Assembly (NCBI GenBank): GCA_964521085.1 | Contig: CAZFPL010000015.1 | Span: forward strand, 1 to 64,000 | Length of the DNA stretch: 64,000 bases | From: JAFGKK01 sp964521085 | GTDB lineage: Bacteria > Chloroflexota > Anaerolineae > Anaerolineales > RBG-16-64-43 | Reading direction: 5' to 3' | Shown here: piece by piece, positions 35,215-44,599 of the stretch | Position numbering within the stretch: position 1 is the stretch's first letter | Layout of the letters: each line of letters opens with the position of its first letter | The notes under the pieces: generated by a model | The model's database searches: none | The model's input: the letters and a program-made list of their open reading frames with translations, nothing else | What the model was told of the DNA's origin: nothing | Translations under genes and position numbers: made by a program

Positions 35215-36831
35215 TTATCCGTGCGCAAGAAACGCGAATCGTCGTTCAAGGCCATTTGTGAGGCTTTCGAATCCGGGAAAATCCGCCGCGGATGGAAAAC
35301 CCTTTTGTGAGGCATTCATCGGAAGGAAAATCAGCCGCGGGCTGATCTGCCACCCGGTCAGCGGCGCGGGGACCTGATCGGGGGGAATCACTTCCAATTG
35401 CACGGAATAATACTGTTCCAACCCATACAGGAAATGCCACTCGCCGTCCCCGTCCAGCAGGATCGCTTCAAAACGATGCGTGCGGATGGATTCCTCGATA
35501 TCGCGGGTAAGAATTACTTTTCCACGGTTGGCCGTCTCGCCGCGTAAGACATCCCACAGTGCGGCCTGATGGGCGTAGGACTTTTTGCCCGCCATGACGG
35601 CATAATGGGAGTGATAGGGGATGTACACTTCGCCCGGAATAGCAGAAATGTACTTGATGAAAGCTTCGCCCGTTTGGTAATTCCGCGCCGTGGGAAGTTG
35701 GTCTCCGGGAGAATAGCGGAGATGATAGAACTGGTATAGGACGGCGACCGTCAGCAGAATGCCCACTCCGTCGCGCAGGAAATTCGGATTCTTCAACAGC
35801 GCGCCCGTCACGCGATCCCAGCCGATTCCCAGGAGGATGCCGATCACGGCGATCGAGGGCAGGAGGACGTTGTCGTATCCGCCAGCCTTGATCCGTGCCA
35901 GGAATGAGCACAGGAGCGCGCCGGCCAGAAGTGCCAGCCATTCCCAGAATTCCCCCCGCTTTTCCCGAAACGCCAGGAACAAACCTGCGGCGCCGAAAAC
36001 GATCGATACGAAATAATGCCGCAGGATATCGGTCTTCCAGAAGCCGACGATGACTTCCCGGGAGAGCCATTCGGTTTGCTGCCCGAGAAGGTCGATGGTG
36101 TAGAAGGAATACCATCCATCGCTGGCAATATTGGAAAGCAACGTGACCAAAGACACCGGCAACAGAAAACCCGTTGCCATCCATACGGCGCGTCTGCGAT
36201 ATTGAATGAGGTGAACCAGAAAGAACGGCAGGACGGCGATCAGCATCGACTGTTTGGTGAGCACCATCAGGCTCGCGAACACTCCGGCCGTCAGCCAGCG
36301 GATTCGGCTGGGGGACCGCGGAAGCGCCAGGCAGAAAAGCACCAGGAAGGCGATGGAGAGTGAATCCACCCGTGCGACGTCGAGCCAGGCGCCCGTGATC
36401 CGGTAGGACGCAGCCAGCAATCCTGCGGCCAGGGCGGAGGCGACGAGGTTTTTATTGCGCCGGAAGACGAGGACGAACATCCCCGCCATGCTGACCAGGG
36501 AAGACAATATGGAGACCAGGCGCAGCGGGAAAAAACCGGCGCCGGCGGCTTTCGCTACCGCCGCGGAGAGGTAGAAATAAAGCGGTGTGTAGAGAAAGGG
36601 GGTAAATTCAATGCTCGGCGGGCCGTATACGCTTTGCCCGGCGAGAATCCGTCCCACCTGATCGACAAATCCCCCCTCGATCCAATCCAATTCAAATGGG
36701 TACCCCGATCGCACGGCGGCGATATAGAGATAAACGGCCGCATATCCCGCGATAACCGACAGGATCAGAACCGTCAAAGCGACGAGAAGAATCCGGAATA
36801 TCAAGCTGCAACGCGATAAAAAATCCATCAT
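35215..36831 (-). CDS. GT-C-fold membrane glycosyltransferase-like protein
   Basis: The protein has about 538 residues and 10 or more helices. Near the N-terminus the loop ELDWIEGGFVDQVGRILAG, followed by FTPFLYTPLYFYLSA, holds an acidic pair typical of GT39/GT83-like dolichyl- or polyprenyl-phosphate-sugar mannosyltransferases. The C-terminal third (from about 400) is soluble and outside. No sugar substrate can be assigned. I chose ATG 36831; a TTG at 36891 would add 20 polar residues. It is monocistronic, with the 101-bp repeat beyond its stop. Confidence 0.75.
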   Translation of the reverse strand: MMDFLSRCSLIFRILLVALTVLILSVIAGYAAVYLYIAAVRSGYPFELDWIEGGFVDQVGRILAGQSVYGPPSIEFTPFLYTPLYFYLSAAVAKAAGAGFFPLRLVSILSSLVSMAGMFVLVFRRNKNLVASALAAGLLAASYRITGAWLDVARVDSLSIAFLVLFCLALPRSPSRIRWLTAGVFASLMVLTKQSMLIAVLPFFLVHLIQYRRRAVWMATGFLLPVSLVTLLSNIASDGWYSFYTIDLLGQQTEWLSREVIVGFWKTDILRHYFVSIVFGAAGLFLAFREKRGEFWEWLALLAGALLCSFLARIKAGGYDNVLLPSIAVIGILLGIGWDRVTGALLKNPNFLRDGVGILLTVAVLYQFYHLRYSPGDQLPTARNYQTGEAFIKYISAIPGEVYIPYHSHYAVMAGKKSYAHQAALWDVLRGETANRGKVILTRDIEESIRTHRFEAILLDGDGEWHFLYGLEQYYSVQLEVIPPDQVPAPLTGWQISPRLIFLPMNASQKGFPSAADFPGFESLTNGLERRFAFLAHG

Positions 36832-36925
36832 GGAAGGGTTTCCAGATTCAGGGGCGGCTTTCTCCCGGGTGTTGGGGGAGGATTTGTTCAAATATTATTG
36901 CAATCAAGATTATAACATTCCTGAA

Positions 36926-37018
36926 CCGCGGATTGCACGGAAAAAATCGGATTTCACGGATAGAACTCCCCCCGGGTCTTCTCCGTGAAATCCGATTCCC
37001 CATCCGTGCAATCCGTGG
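36926..37018. repeat. GGATTTCACGGA-type long inverted repeat
   Basis: Two nested arm pairs are perfect: TCGGATTTCACGGA with TCCGTGAAATCCGA (36947-36960 with 36982-36995), and CGGATTGCACGG with CCGTGCAATCCG (36929-36940 with 37004-37015). Shorter relatives occur at 11531-11663 and 44487-44572. Confidence 0.75.
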
Positions 37019-37025
37019 CTTCGCG

Positions 37026-38021
37026 TTACGGCTGCGCGGGCTTTCGTTTGACGGTCACAATCCGATAGATGAGCCAGATGATGAAAACAGGGATGGCGAA
37101 GGGAACCCACACCACCAGGTAGATGAATAAATCCACCACGGCCTGCCCGGCCTTGATCGCGATGCCGCTGGCCTGTTGAAAGGTCTGGCCGGGATCCCAG
37201 GTATACGGAACGGGTTCGGGCGTGGGTGTCGGAGTCGGAGCAGCGGGCAGCTCGGGATCGAATTGTATGGTTATCGTGGAATACGCGGCCCGGCTGGAGA
37301 GATATCGCATCCTGCCCTGAACCTGCTCGATCTGAGCCTCGATCGCGGCCAGCTCGTTGTTGATCCGCAGGGATTCTTCGACCGACTGGGCCTGGGCGAG
37401 GAAGCTGCGGATGCGGTCGCGCGTGGCCTCGAGGTTTCGCAGGCGGGATTCGAGATCGGTGTATTCCTCGCTCACATCCTGGCCGCTGGCGGTCTCGTCG
37501 ACGACCTTCACGGCGAGGGATCGGAGTCGACGCAGGGCTGTCTCGAACGCATCCACCGGGACGCCGATGGTGTAGGTGGCGTACTTATAACTCTCCGCCC
37601 CGGCTTGTTCATACCAAATCCGGTTGCTGATGATGTAACCGTGCGTATCGGAGACAATCTGAGTCAGCCGGTCGATGGCTTGGTCGGTGTTCTTCACGAG
37701 CAGGCGGACCTGGCCCTGCTTGATGATCAGCGGAACCTGCCCGGCCGGATCTCCGGGATTCGCGGATTGCCCGGTGGCGGGAGCGGCCGACGTGGGGAAA
37801 GCCGCCGGATTAATCCCGTCGCTGGAAGAAATCGCCCCATTGGCTTTCTGCGGGGCTTCCCCACCGCTGGAGGGCAGCTCGAAGGCATCGGAGTTGGTAT
37901 TCTTATTTCCCAATAAGGCTTGGGAAAAGGCGTCCCCGGTTGATTTGGCGGCTGCGCAGCCAATGAGGATCAACACGCAAAGGAATACCGAAATAGCGGA
38001 AAAAATACGGCGCGCGGACAT
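37026..38021 (-). CDS. DUF4349-domain lipoprotein
   Basis: The 331-residue protein has a lipobox (FLCVLILIGC), a disordered region to about residue 95, then the DUF4349 domain. The latter contains RLLVKNTDQAIDRLTQIV, GYIISNRIW, GVPVDAFETALRRLR, EYTDLESRLRNLEATRDRI and a coiled-coil. A Pro/Thr linker and a single C-terminal helix (AIPVFIIWLIYRIV region) follow. The family is widespread and its function is unknown. ATG 38021 has AGGAGG close upstream, so the ATG six bases earlier is rejected. Confidence 0.88.
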   Translation of the reverse strand: MSARRIFSAISVFLCVLILIGCAAAKSTGDAFSQALLGNKNTNSDAFELPSSGGEAPQKANGAISSSDGINPAAFPTSAAPATGQSANPGDPAGQVPLIIKQGQVRLLVKNTDQAIDRLTQIVSDTHGYIISNRIWYEQAGAESYKYATYTIGVPVDAFETALRRLRSLAVKVVDETASGQDVSEEYTDLESRLRNLEATRDRIRSFLAQAQSVEESLRINNELAAIEAQIEQVQGRMRYLSSRAAYSTITIQFDPELPAAPTPTPTPEPVPYTWDPGQTFQQASGIAIKAGQAVVDLFIYLVVWVPFAIPVFIIWLIYRIVTVKRKPAQP

Positions 38022-38102
38022 GGTCACCTCCTGGAAATATTAGCGGATACCAGGAAGGACGCCGCGTGCCGGGATAGAGTTCCCGCCGGGGGAATTTCAG
38101 GG

Positions 38103-38586
38103 TCAGGCGGAAGGACCGCCTGGGGTTATTGCCGTTCCAACTCCAAGAGACTGAGCACGTTCCCGTATCTGACCACGCAATGTCTGGACGTCCTTTGGAA
38201 TAAGAAAAACCGCTCCCACCAGGAACAGCGTGCAAAACGACCAGGCGACTGTGCATATGATCAGAAGGGAAGTATGCATGTTGTAGTTGGCGGCGATGAT
38301 GCCTGCCAGCGCCGGGGCGGTGGCGGCGCCGGCATTTTCGATCAGATATTGGACCGCCAGCGCGGTGCTGCGCACCTCGGGCATGGTCACGTTATAGACG
38401 GTGGAGACGATGTCGGGGGAGGAGAACGGGATGACCAAGGCGGTCATGCACAACAGCACGAAGAAGAGGAGTGTGTGCTCGTTCGGGATCAACATCGTCA
38501 GCCAGAGGAACACAGCGCCGCTGAGCAAGCCGATCAGGCGTAAGCTAGAGGTGGAGAGTAGGATACAAGCTAAACGTACAGACGGT
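38103..38586 (-). pseudogene. Truncated MFS transporter remnant
   Basis: Only the last third of a major facilitator protein is left: four helices with LLFFVLLCMTALVIPFSSPD, VYNVTMPEVRSTALAVQYLIENAG and AGIIAANYNMHTSLLII. Reading the frame upstream it stays open to a stop at 38588-38586, with no start codon in a sensible place and no N-terminal eight helices (normal length is over 400 residues). The break is sharp near 38.55 kb, beside the rpoC promoter region, and suggests a deletion or rearrangement. Confidence 0.8.
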
Positions 38587-38653
38587 CAAAAAAATGGAAG
38601 AATGTTGGGAATTCCGGTAAAAAAGGACATTTTAGATGGCTTTTGGCATATCC

Positions 38654-38682
38654 TTGACCAAACGCGCCGCGGAGGATATAAT
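38654..38682 (+). promoter_or_regulatory. Strong promoter of rpoC
   Basis: TTGACC (38654-38659), a 17-bp spacer and TATAAT (38677-38682) are close to consensus. The expected start is near 38689, giving a leader of about 120 nt. rpoC therefore has its own promoter here. Confidence 0.8.
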
Positions 38683-38808
38683 TCCGGCACCAAAATAACC
38701 TCCAACTTAAAGCGCGTGGGCGATGCCCCATGCGCTTGTTTTGCCTGCTTTAATCCGGTAGGGGGTCCACACCGGACCAAGCCTCGGATTTTTCCCGGAG
38801 AGTGAATA

Positions 38809-41800
38809 GTGGAAGCCAAAGGTATTACGTCGCTCAAAGTGACTCTTGCCTCCCCCGACACGATTCGCAGCTGGTCTTACGGCGAAGTGACGCGGCCCGA
38901 AACGATCAACTACCGGCGGCTGCGCCCGGAAAAGGACGGGCTTTTCTGCGAAGCCATCTTCGGCCCGACGCGCGATTGGCAGTGCTATTGCGGCAAGTAC
39001 AAGAACGTGCGCCATCGCGGTGTGGTCTGCGACAAGTGCGGCGTGGAAGTCACCCGCTCTTCGGTCCGCCGCGAACGGATGGGGCATATCGAACTGGCGG
39101 CGCCGGTCGCGCATGTGTGGTACACGCGCCGAGTCCCCTCCTACCTGGGGTTACTGCTCGACATCAGCCGGCGCAATCTCGACCGCGTGCTCTATTTCGC
39201 GCAATACGTCATCACCCATGTGGACGAGGACGCGCGGCAAAAAGCGCTCAAGCGGCTCGACGAAGAGCTCTCCAAGGCGGAAGACAAGCAAGGAAACGAA
39301 ATCAATCAAAAGATCAAACAGGTGAAGGTGCAGCTGGAGAAGCGCACCGGGGAGCTGGATGAAAAGATTCAAAATGCGAAGGAAAAATTCGACGAGGACG
39401 TGAGCGAGCGGCTGGATCCGCTGATCAAGGAAGGCCAGCGGATGGAGCAATTGCTCAAGGAAAAGCAGGGCTCGACCATCCGCGTTGCGATCGAATTCGC
39501 CCCGACCTCGACGATGATCGCCGATAAGGGCGAAACCGTCGCCCCCAAGCACCTTTCGGTTCTGCAAAAGGCGGTCAAAACCCGCCTGGAAGACATCGAA
39601 AGCGAACTGAAGGAAAAGCGCGACAAGGCCATCGAAAAAATCAAGATGGACAAGGAGAAGGCCAAGGCGGAGGCCGACGAAACGTTGAACCAACTGCGCG
39701 GCCAGATGGAAGATCAAACCCAGGAAGCCCGCGAGTCGCTGCTGCAGCAACGCGAAGAACTGATGGAGATCAAGCAGCTTTCGTTCGTCGGCGAGAGCCG
39801 GTACCGGGAGCTGAAAACCCGCTGGGGCCAGGTGTTCAAGGCCGAGATGGGTGCCGAGGCGTTCTACGAAATCCTGCGCAACCTCGACCTGGATAAAGAG
39901 GCCGAGACTCTTTGGAAGGACGTCCGCACCACCAAAAGCAAGCAGCGCAAGAAGAAGGCGTCGAAACGGCTGAAAGTTGTGGAGGCGTTCCGCCGATCGC
40001 ACAACCGGCCGGAGTGGATGATCCTCACCGTGCTGCCGGTCATCCCGCCCGAACTGCGGCCGATGGTCCAACTCGACGGCGGCCGATTCGCCACTTCCGA
40101 CCTGAACGACCTCTACCGGCGCGTGATCAACCGCAATAACCGCCTTAAGCGGCTGATCGAACTGGGTGCGCCGGATGTGATCGTGCGCAACGAAAAACGC
40201 ATGCTGCAGGAAGCGGTCGACTCCCTGATCGATAACTCGCAGCGCGGCAAGGCGCTTTCCCGCCGCGGCCGCCGCGAATTGAAATCGCTTTCCGACATGC
40301 TCAAAGGCAAGAAGGGGCGCTTCCGCCGCAACCTGCTCGGCAAACGCGTCGATTATTCCGGCCGCTCGGTGATCGTGGTCGGCCCCAAACTCAAACTCTA
40401 CCAGTGCGGCCTGCCCAAAGTCATGGCGCTGGAACTCTACCGGCCGTTCGTCATCGCCAAGCTCGTGGCGTACGGGTACGCCAACAATGTCAAAGGCGCG
40501 CGCCGGTTCATCGAACGCGAGCGCCCGGAGGTGTGGGAGGTTCTGGAGGAAGTGATCCGGGACAGGCCGGTTCTCCTGAACCGCGCGCCCACGCTCCACC
40601 GCCTCGGGATCCAGGCCTTCGAACCGGTGCTGGTGGAAGGCAAAGCCATCCATATCCATCCGCTCGTATGCGCCGCCTTTAACGCGGACTTCGACGGAGA
40701 CCAGATGGCCGTGCACGTGCCGCTGTCCGAAAAAGCGGTGTGGGAAGCGCGTACCCTGATGCTTTCCACAAAAAATCTGCTCAAGCCGGCCGACGGAGAA
40801 CCGATTGTCGGCCCGACCAAGGACATGGTCCTCGGTGTGTATTACCTGACCCTGACCGATCCCCGTCTGGAGGAACAGGCCGCGGAAAAACGGCCGAACT
40901 TCGGAAGCATGGAAGAAGTGGAACTGGCCTACCGGTTGGGCAAGCTGCAATTGCACACGCCGATCACCCTCCTCACCGCCACCTGGTTCAGCGAGAAGGG
41001 CGAGCGCTACTCACGCTCGCAGAAACGGATGACCCAAACCACGGCCGGCCGGGTCCTGTTCAACCTGATCCTGCCGGAGAATATGCGCTTCGTGAACCAG
41101 ATGCTCGACAAAGGCTCCCTGCAGAAATTGGTAGCCCAGTGCTACCAGGTGCTTGGATCGGAAGCCACGATCGAGGTGGTGGACCGGATCAAGGATATAG
41201 GATTCCATTTCGCCACGCGGTCCGGCACGACGATCGCGGTTTCCGACATCACCGTTCCTCCGGAAAAGGCGAGCATCATCGATCACACGCTGGAAGAACA
41301 GGCGCAGCTGGAAAAAGATTTCCGCCGCGGACTTCTGACCGAGCAGGAGCAGAACGAGCGCATCATCGACCTGTGGCAGAAGGCGCTGATCGATGTGACC
41401 GATGCCGTGCGCCGGCACATGAACCCGACCGGGAACCTGAGCACCATGGCGCTTTCCGGGGCGACCAAAGGCGGTTTCGGCCCGATTTCCCAGCTGGCCG
41501 GAATGCGCGGACTGATGGCGGATCCGGCGGGACGCATCATCCCGCTGCCCATCCGTTCGAATTTCCGCGACGGATTAACCGCACTCGAATACTTCATCTC
41601 CACCCACGGCGCCCGCAAGGGTTTGGCGGACACCGCGCTGCGCACGGCCGACGCCGGATATCTCACCCGGCGGCTGGTGGACGTGGCGCAGGATCTGATC
41701 ATCATGGACGTCGACTGCGGCACGGAAGAGGGCATCCACATCCGCCGCCGGGACGACGTGGCCGGCCAAACCTTTGATTCGCGCCTGTTCGGCCGGATCA

Positions 41801-43023
41801 CCGCGCAGAAAGTGGTGGATCCTCATACCGGTGAACTGATCACCGGACGGAATGAAATCATTTCCCTGGAGCAGGCAAAACAAATTACGGCCTCCGGTCT
41901 GGAGGAAGTTGTTGTCCGTTCCGCACTTACCTGCACCCTGCGCCACGGCTTGTGCCAGATGTGCTATGGCCTGGACTTGGGGCGCGGCGCCCAAGTCGAT
42001 ATGGGCGTCGCGGTGGGTATCGTCGCCGCGCAGTCCATCGGCGAACCGGGCACCCAGCTTACGCTGCGGACGTTCCACACCGGCGGCGTGGCGGCGGGCG
42101 GCGATATCACCTCGGGCCTCCCGCGCGTGGAAGAGCTCTTTGAAGCGCGCAAGAAGCCGAAGGGCGAGGCGATCGTCACGGAGATCGGCGGGATCGTAGA
42201 AGTTCACCGCTCCGAAACCGGTCACCGCACGATCAAGATTGTCTCGAGTGAAATCCTGCGCGATGAATACCAGGTGCCGGGCAACTGGTCCCTGAAAGTG
42301 GACGATAACACGACCGTGGAAGCCGGAGCCGTCCTGGCTACGCGCGGCGACGCGGAAATCGTCGCCGAGCATGCCGGAAAGCTCCGGGTTCGGGAACATA
42401 AAGCGGTCATCACGTACGAACACCGCGAGGAAGCGGAATACGAGATCCCGAGCGGCGCCCGTTTGATTGTCGCCGAAGGGTCGCGGGTGGAAGCCGGGCA
42501 GAACCTGACCGAAGGATCCCTCAACCCGCACCGGATCCTGCGCATCCAGGGCCGGGAGGCGTGCCAGTTGTACCTGTTGACCGAGATCCAAAAGGTGTAC
42601 CGCGCCCAGGGGCAAAACATCAACGACAAGCACTTCGAAGTGGTCCTGCGCAAGATGCTGGCAAAGGTCCAGGTGGTTCGTCCCGGAGACACGGATTTCC
42701 TGCCGGGAGAACTGGTGGAACGGTTCAAACTGCAGGACATCAACGAGAAACTTCTATCGGAAGGAAAACAGCCGGCCACGGCGGCGCCGGTGCTTCTGGG
42801 AGTCACGAAGGCGTCCCTGAGCACCGATTCATTCCTCTCTGCATCCTCCTTCCAACACACGATCAAAGTGCTGGCCGGAGCGGCGATCGAAGGCAAGCTC
42901 GATCCGCTGCTGGGATTGAAGGAGAACGTGATCATCGGCAAGCTCATTCCCGCCGGAACGGGATATCGGCGGGAGGAAGAAGCGGTGGAGGAAGCGGCCG
43001 CGCCCAGCACGGTTGCAGAATAA
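38809..43023 (+). CDS. rpoC: DNA-directed RNA polymerase subunit beta'
   Basis: The 1404-residue subunit is complete. The zinc ribbon (CYCGKYKN with CDKCG) is near residue 60, the active-site motif NADFDGDQM near 625, and the trigger-loop/bridge-helix region follows, with a second Cys set near 1040 (CTLRHGLCQMCYG). A long coiled-coil of about 190 residues rich in K, E and Q (about 140-330) is inserted in the N-terminal part. It begins at GTG 38809 with GGAG eight bases upstream. rpoB is not next to it, although the two are usually adjacent in bacteria. Confidence 0.97.
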   Translation: MEAKGITSLKVTLASPDTIRSWSYGEVTRPETINYRRLRPEKDGLFCEAIFGPTRDWQCYCGKYKNVRHRGVVCDKCGVEVTRSSVRRERMGHIELAAPVAHVWYTRRVPSYLGLLLDISRRNLDRVLYFAQYVITHVDEDARQKALKRLDEELSKAEDKQGNEINQKIKQVKVQLEKRTGELDEKIQNAKEKFDEDVSERLDPLIKEGQRMEQLLKEKQGSTIRVAIEFAPTSTMIADKGETVAPKHLSVLQKAVKTRLEDIESELKEKRDKAIEKIKMDKEKAKAEADETLNQLRGQMEDQTQEARESLLQQREELMEIKQLSFVGESRYRELKTRWGQVFKAEMGAEAFYEILRNLDLDKEAETLWKDVRTTKSKQRKKKASKRLKVVEAFRRSHNRPEWMILTVLPVIPPELRPMVQLDGGRFATSDLNDLYRRVINRNNRLKRLIELGAPDVIVRNEKRMLQEAVDSLIDNSQRGKALSRRGRRELKSLSDMLKGKKGRFRRNLLGKRVDYSGRSVIVVGPKLKLYQCGLPKVMALELYRPFVIAKLVAYGYANNVKGARRFIERERPEVWEVLEEVIRDRPVLLNRAPTLHRLGIQAFEPVLVEGKAIHIHPLVCAAFNADFDGDQMAVHVPLSEKAVWEARTLMLSTKNLLKPADGEPIVGPTKDMVLGVYYLTLTDPRLEEQAAEKRPNFGSMEEVELAYRLGKLQLHTPITLLTATWFSEKGERYSRSQKRMTQTTAGRVLFNLILPENMRFVNQMLDKGSLQKLVAQCYQVLGSEATIEVVDRIKDIGFHFATRSGTTIAVSDITVPPEKASIIDHTLEEQAQLEKDFRRGLLTEQEQNERIIDLWQKALIDVTDAVRRHMNPTGNLSTMALSGATKGGFGPISQLAGMRGLMADPAGRIIPLPIRSNFRDGLTALEYFISTHGARKGLADTALRTADAGYLTRRLVDVAQDLIIMDVDCGTEEGIHIRRRDDVAGQTFDSRLFGRITAQKVVDPHTGELITGRNEIISLEQAKQITASGLEEVVVRSALTCTLRHGLCQMCYGLDLGRGAQVDMGVAVGIVAAQSIGEPGTQLTLRTFHTGGVAAGGDITSGLPRVEELFEARKKPKGEAIVTEIGGIVEVHRSETGHRTIKIVSSEILRDEYQVPGNWSLKVDDNTTVEAGAVLATRGDAEIVAEHAGKLRVREHKAVITYEHREEAEYEIPSGARLIVAEGSRVEAGQNLTEGSLNPHRILRIQGREACQLYLLTEIQKVYRAQGQNINDKHFEVVLRKMLAKVQVVRPGDTDFLPGELVERFKLQDINEKLLSEGKQPATAAPVLLGVTKASLSTDSFLSASSFQHTIKVLAGAAIEGKLDPLLGLKENVIIGKLIPAGTGYRREEEAVEEAAAPSTVAE

Positions 43024-43057
43024 CGAAAGCCGGGGGTATCCCCGGCTTTCGATTTTT
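43024..43057 (+). terminator. Intrinsic terminator of rpoC
   Basis: GAAAGCCGGGG and CCCCGGCTTTC form an 11-bp stem with a GTAT loop just after the stop codon, followed by GATTTTT. Confidence 0.88.
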
Positions 43058-43173
43058 CCGTTTATGGAATCGAGGTGATTTCGGGGCATTTCGGCATGGC
43101 GCTCTTGTTCACCACGCTTGTGGTGCGAGAATGGATTCTCGGAAAGAAAAAAAGGATTCAACCAACGAGGTGA

Positions 43174-43488
43174 ATGATGAAAACAAAAACCACTGCCAAG
43201 CCACGCCGGAATCGCGCACCGTACCGCGCCGGACCGCAGCGCAACAACCGGACCGGTTATAACGGCGTCAGCGTCACGTACACCAAAGGCAACAAGGGCC
43301 GGACGATCATGCCGGTGGTGAGCGTATATTACAAACTGAAGGGGAAGGTGCATAACAAACGGTTCTACATCCACCTGTTCCCCTCGAAGAAGGCGGCGAT
43401 TGAGACCGCGGTGAAATTCCGGAAAAAGATGGAAAAGGAAATGGCCCGCGAACGGAAGGCCAAATCGGCCCGGGGAAAGAAGCGCTAA
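43174..43488 (+). CDS. Small basic AP2-domain-like DNA-binding protein
   Basis: The 104-residue protein is very basic. Its core, NRTGYNGVSVTYTKGNKGR, then VVSVYYKLKGKVHNKRFYIHL and KKAAIETAVKFRKKMEKEM, has the three-strand-plus-helix pattern of AP2/ERF-like domains found in some bacterial proteins and phage HNH enzymes. Here the domain stands alone. GAGGTGA precedes tandem ATGs at 43174 and 43177. It lies between two terminators, so it is transcribed by itself; two short hairpins lie in its leader near 43110-43140. Its target is unknown. Confidence 0.65.
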   Translation: MMKTKTTAKPRRNRAPYRAGPQRNNRTGYNGVSVTYTKGNKGRTIMPVVSVYYKLKGKVHNKRFYIHLFPSKKAAIETAVKFRKKMEKEMARERKAKSARGKKR

Positions 43489-43511
43489 ACCCCGGCACTC
43501 GGGGAAATACA

Positions 43512-43539
43512 AAAGCGGCTCATCGAGCCGCTTTTTTTT
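43512..43539 (+). terminator. Intrinsic terminator of the AP2-like gene
   Basis: AAAGCGGCTC and GAGCCGCTTT form the stem with a short loop, followed by a run of T. A run of 11 G lies just beyond. Confidence 0.88.
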
Positions 43540-43551
43540 ATGGGGGGGGGG

Positions 43552-44451
43552 TTATAAATCTGCCGGAAGCAGAGTGGGCTGCATGGGATGTTCCCGCGGG
43601 ACCGCGTTCAACCGGAGAAAACCGCGCTGCAGAAGGATTAACCGTTTGTCGACCGGGTACCCAAAATCCACACCCAAATCCCTGGCAGCCAGGATAAAGC
43701 AATGACGCGGATCCCCCGGGCTGCGGCGGAAGGCGCGCCGCCAAGCGGTCTCCCAATCGCCAAAGAAGCGATCCAGCGGGCTGCCCGGTTCGGCGTGATG
43801 GATCAGGTTTTTCGGAAGCACCGCTTGCAGATCGCGCGGGGAAAAGAGGTGCTGCAAGCGAACGGAAAAGACCAGACCGCCGTAAAGAGTGTCCGCGCCC
43901 GCGCGTTGGTAAAGGTTGAATGCCATCAACCGGCCCGGCGGATCGCTGGTCCCCTCCAGCAGCAATCCCTCCTCGCACAGGCAGCGCAGGAGCGTCTCGA
44001 CGGAAGCGGAATACTCGGCCTCCGGATACTGGCGGAGGACGTTCATCGCGCGGATGATCGCCGCGCTTTCCCCATCGCGCAAAGGCAGATTGAATCCCCC
44101 CAACCGAAACTCAATCCGCGGTTCGGATGAATCCCGGGCGGCGGCCACCCGCGCCGGATCGATTTCCACGCCGAGGAATTGCAGATCCGGATTCGTCCGG
44201 CGCAAACGGGCGGCGGATTCAAGCGTCGTCTGCGGCGTCTCGCCGAAACCCAAATCCACATACAGACCGGGTAGAGTCTGGATGAAACCGGCATGGCACA
44301 ACGCCAGATAGGTATCCGTGGGCCGCAGCCGATTGGGCGAGGTTTTGCCGCGCGTGGGAATGCCGATCGGTTTTTTCGAGGAGGGCGCAAAGCGGCCGGG
44401 GTGGCGGTTTGGATAATCAGACGCGGCATTCGAAGTTTTCTTCCGGGCCAT
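43552..44451 (-). CDS. SAM-methyltransferase-like protein
   Basis: The 299-residue protein has a Rossmann-type methyltransferase core: YVDLGFGETPQTTLESA as motif I, LQFLGVEIDPARVAAAR as motif II with the acidic ribose ligand, and later FNLPLRDGESAAIIRAMNVLRQY. An N-terminal basic tail of about 35 residues precedes it. The substrate is unknown and there is no neighbour to suggest one. The gene is convergent with the AP2-like gene and separated from it by a terminator. Confidence 0.7.
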   Translation of the reverse strand: MARKKTSNAASDYPNRHPGRFAPSSKKPIGIPTRGKTSPNRLRPTDTYLALCHAGFIQTLPGLYVDLGFGETPQTTLESAARLRRTNPDLQFLGVEIDPARVAAARDSSEPRIEFRLGGFNLPLRDGESAAIIRAMNVLRQYPEAEYSASVETLLRCLCEEGLLLEGTSDPPGRLMAFNLYQRAGADTLYGGLVFSVRLQHLFSPRDLQAVLPKNLIHHAEPGSPLDRFFGDWETAWRRAFRRSPGDPRHCFILAARDLGVDFGYPVDKRLILLQRGFLRLNAVPREHPMQPTLLPADL

Positions 44452-44486
44452 GAATTTCCCAATTTAATTTTCAAGTTAAATTTATT

Positions 44487-44572
44487 GTACGCGGATTTCG
44501 TAAAAGAATTCTTGGGAATAATTTTATACTGATTATTCCGTTAAATCCATTATTTCCGCGCAATCCGCGTAC
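44487..44572. repeat. GTACGCGGATT inverted repeat
   Basis: GTACGCGGATT (44487-44497) mirrors AATCCGCGTAC (44562-44572). The interior is AT-rich. It belongs to the same vocabulary as the repeats at 11.5 and 36.9 kb and fills the gap between two minus-strand genes. Confidence 0.65.
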
Positions 44573-44599
44573 CAAGAAATTTTGAATCCCCGCCGGGAA

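Noticed and set aside
39151..40956. 601-codon minus-strand frame inside rpoC
   Set aside because: A shadow of the high-GC rpoC codon pattern; no family motif, and rpoC is unambiguous.
43541..43551. Run of 11 G after the AP2-gene terminator
   Set aside because: It may be a real homopolymer or an assembly artefact; it changes no gene call.
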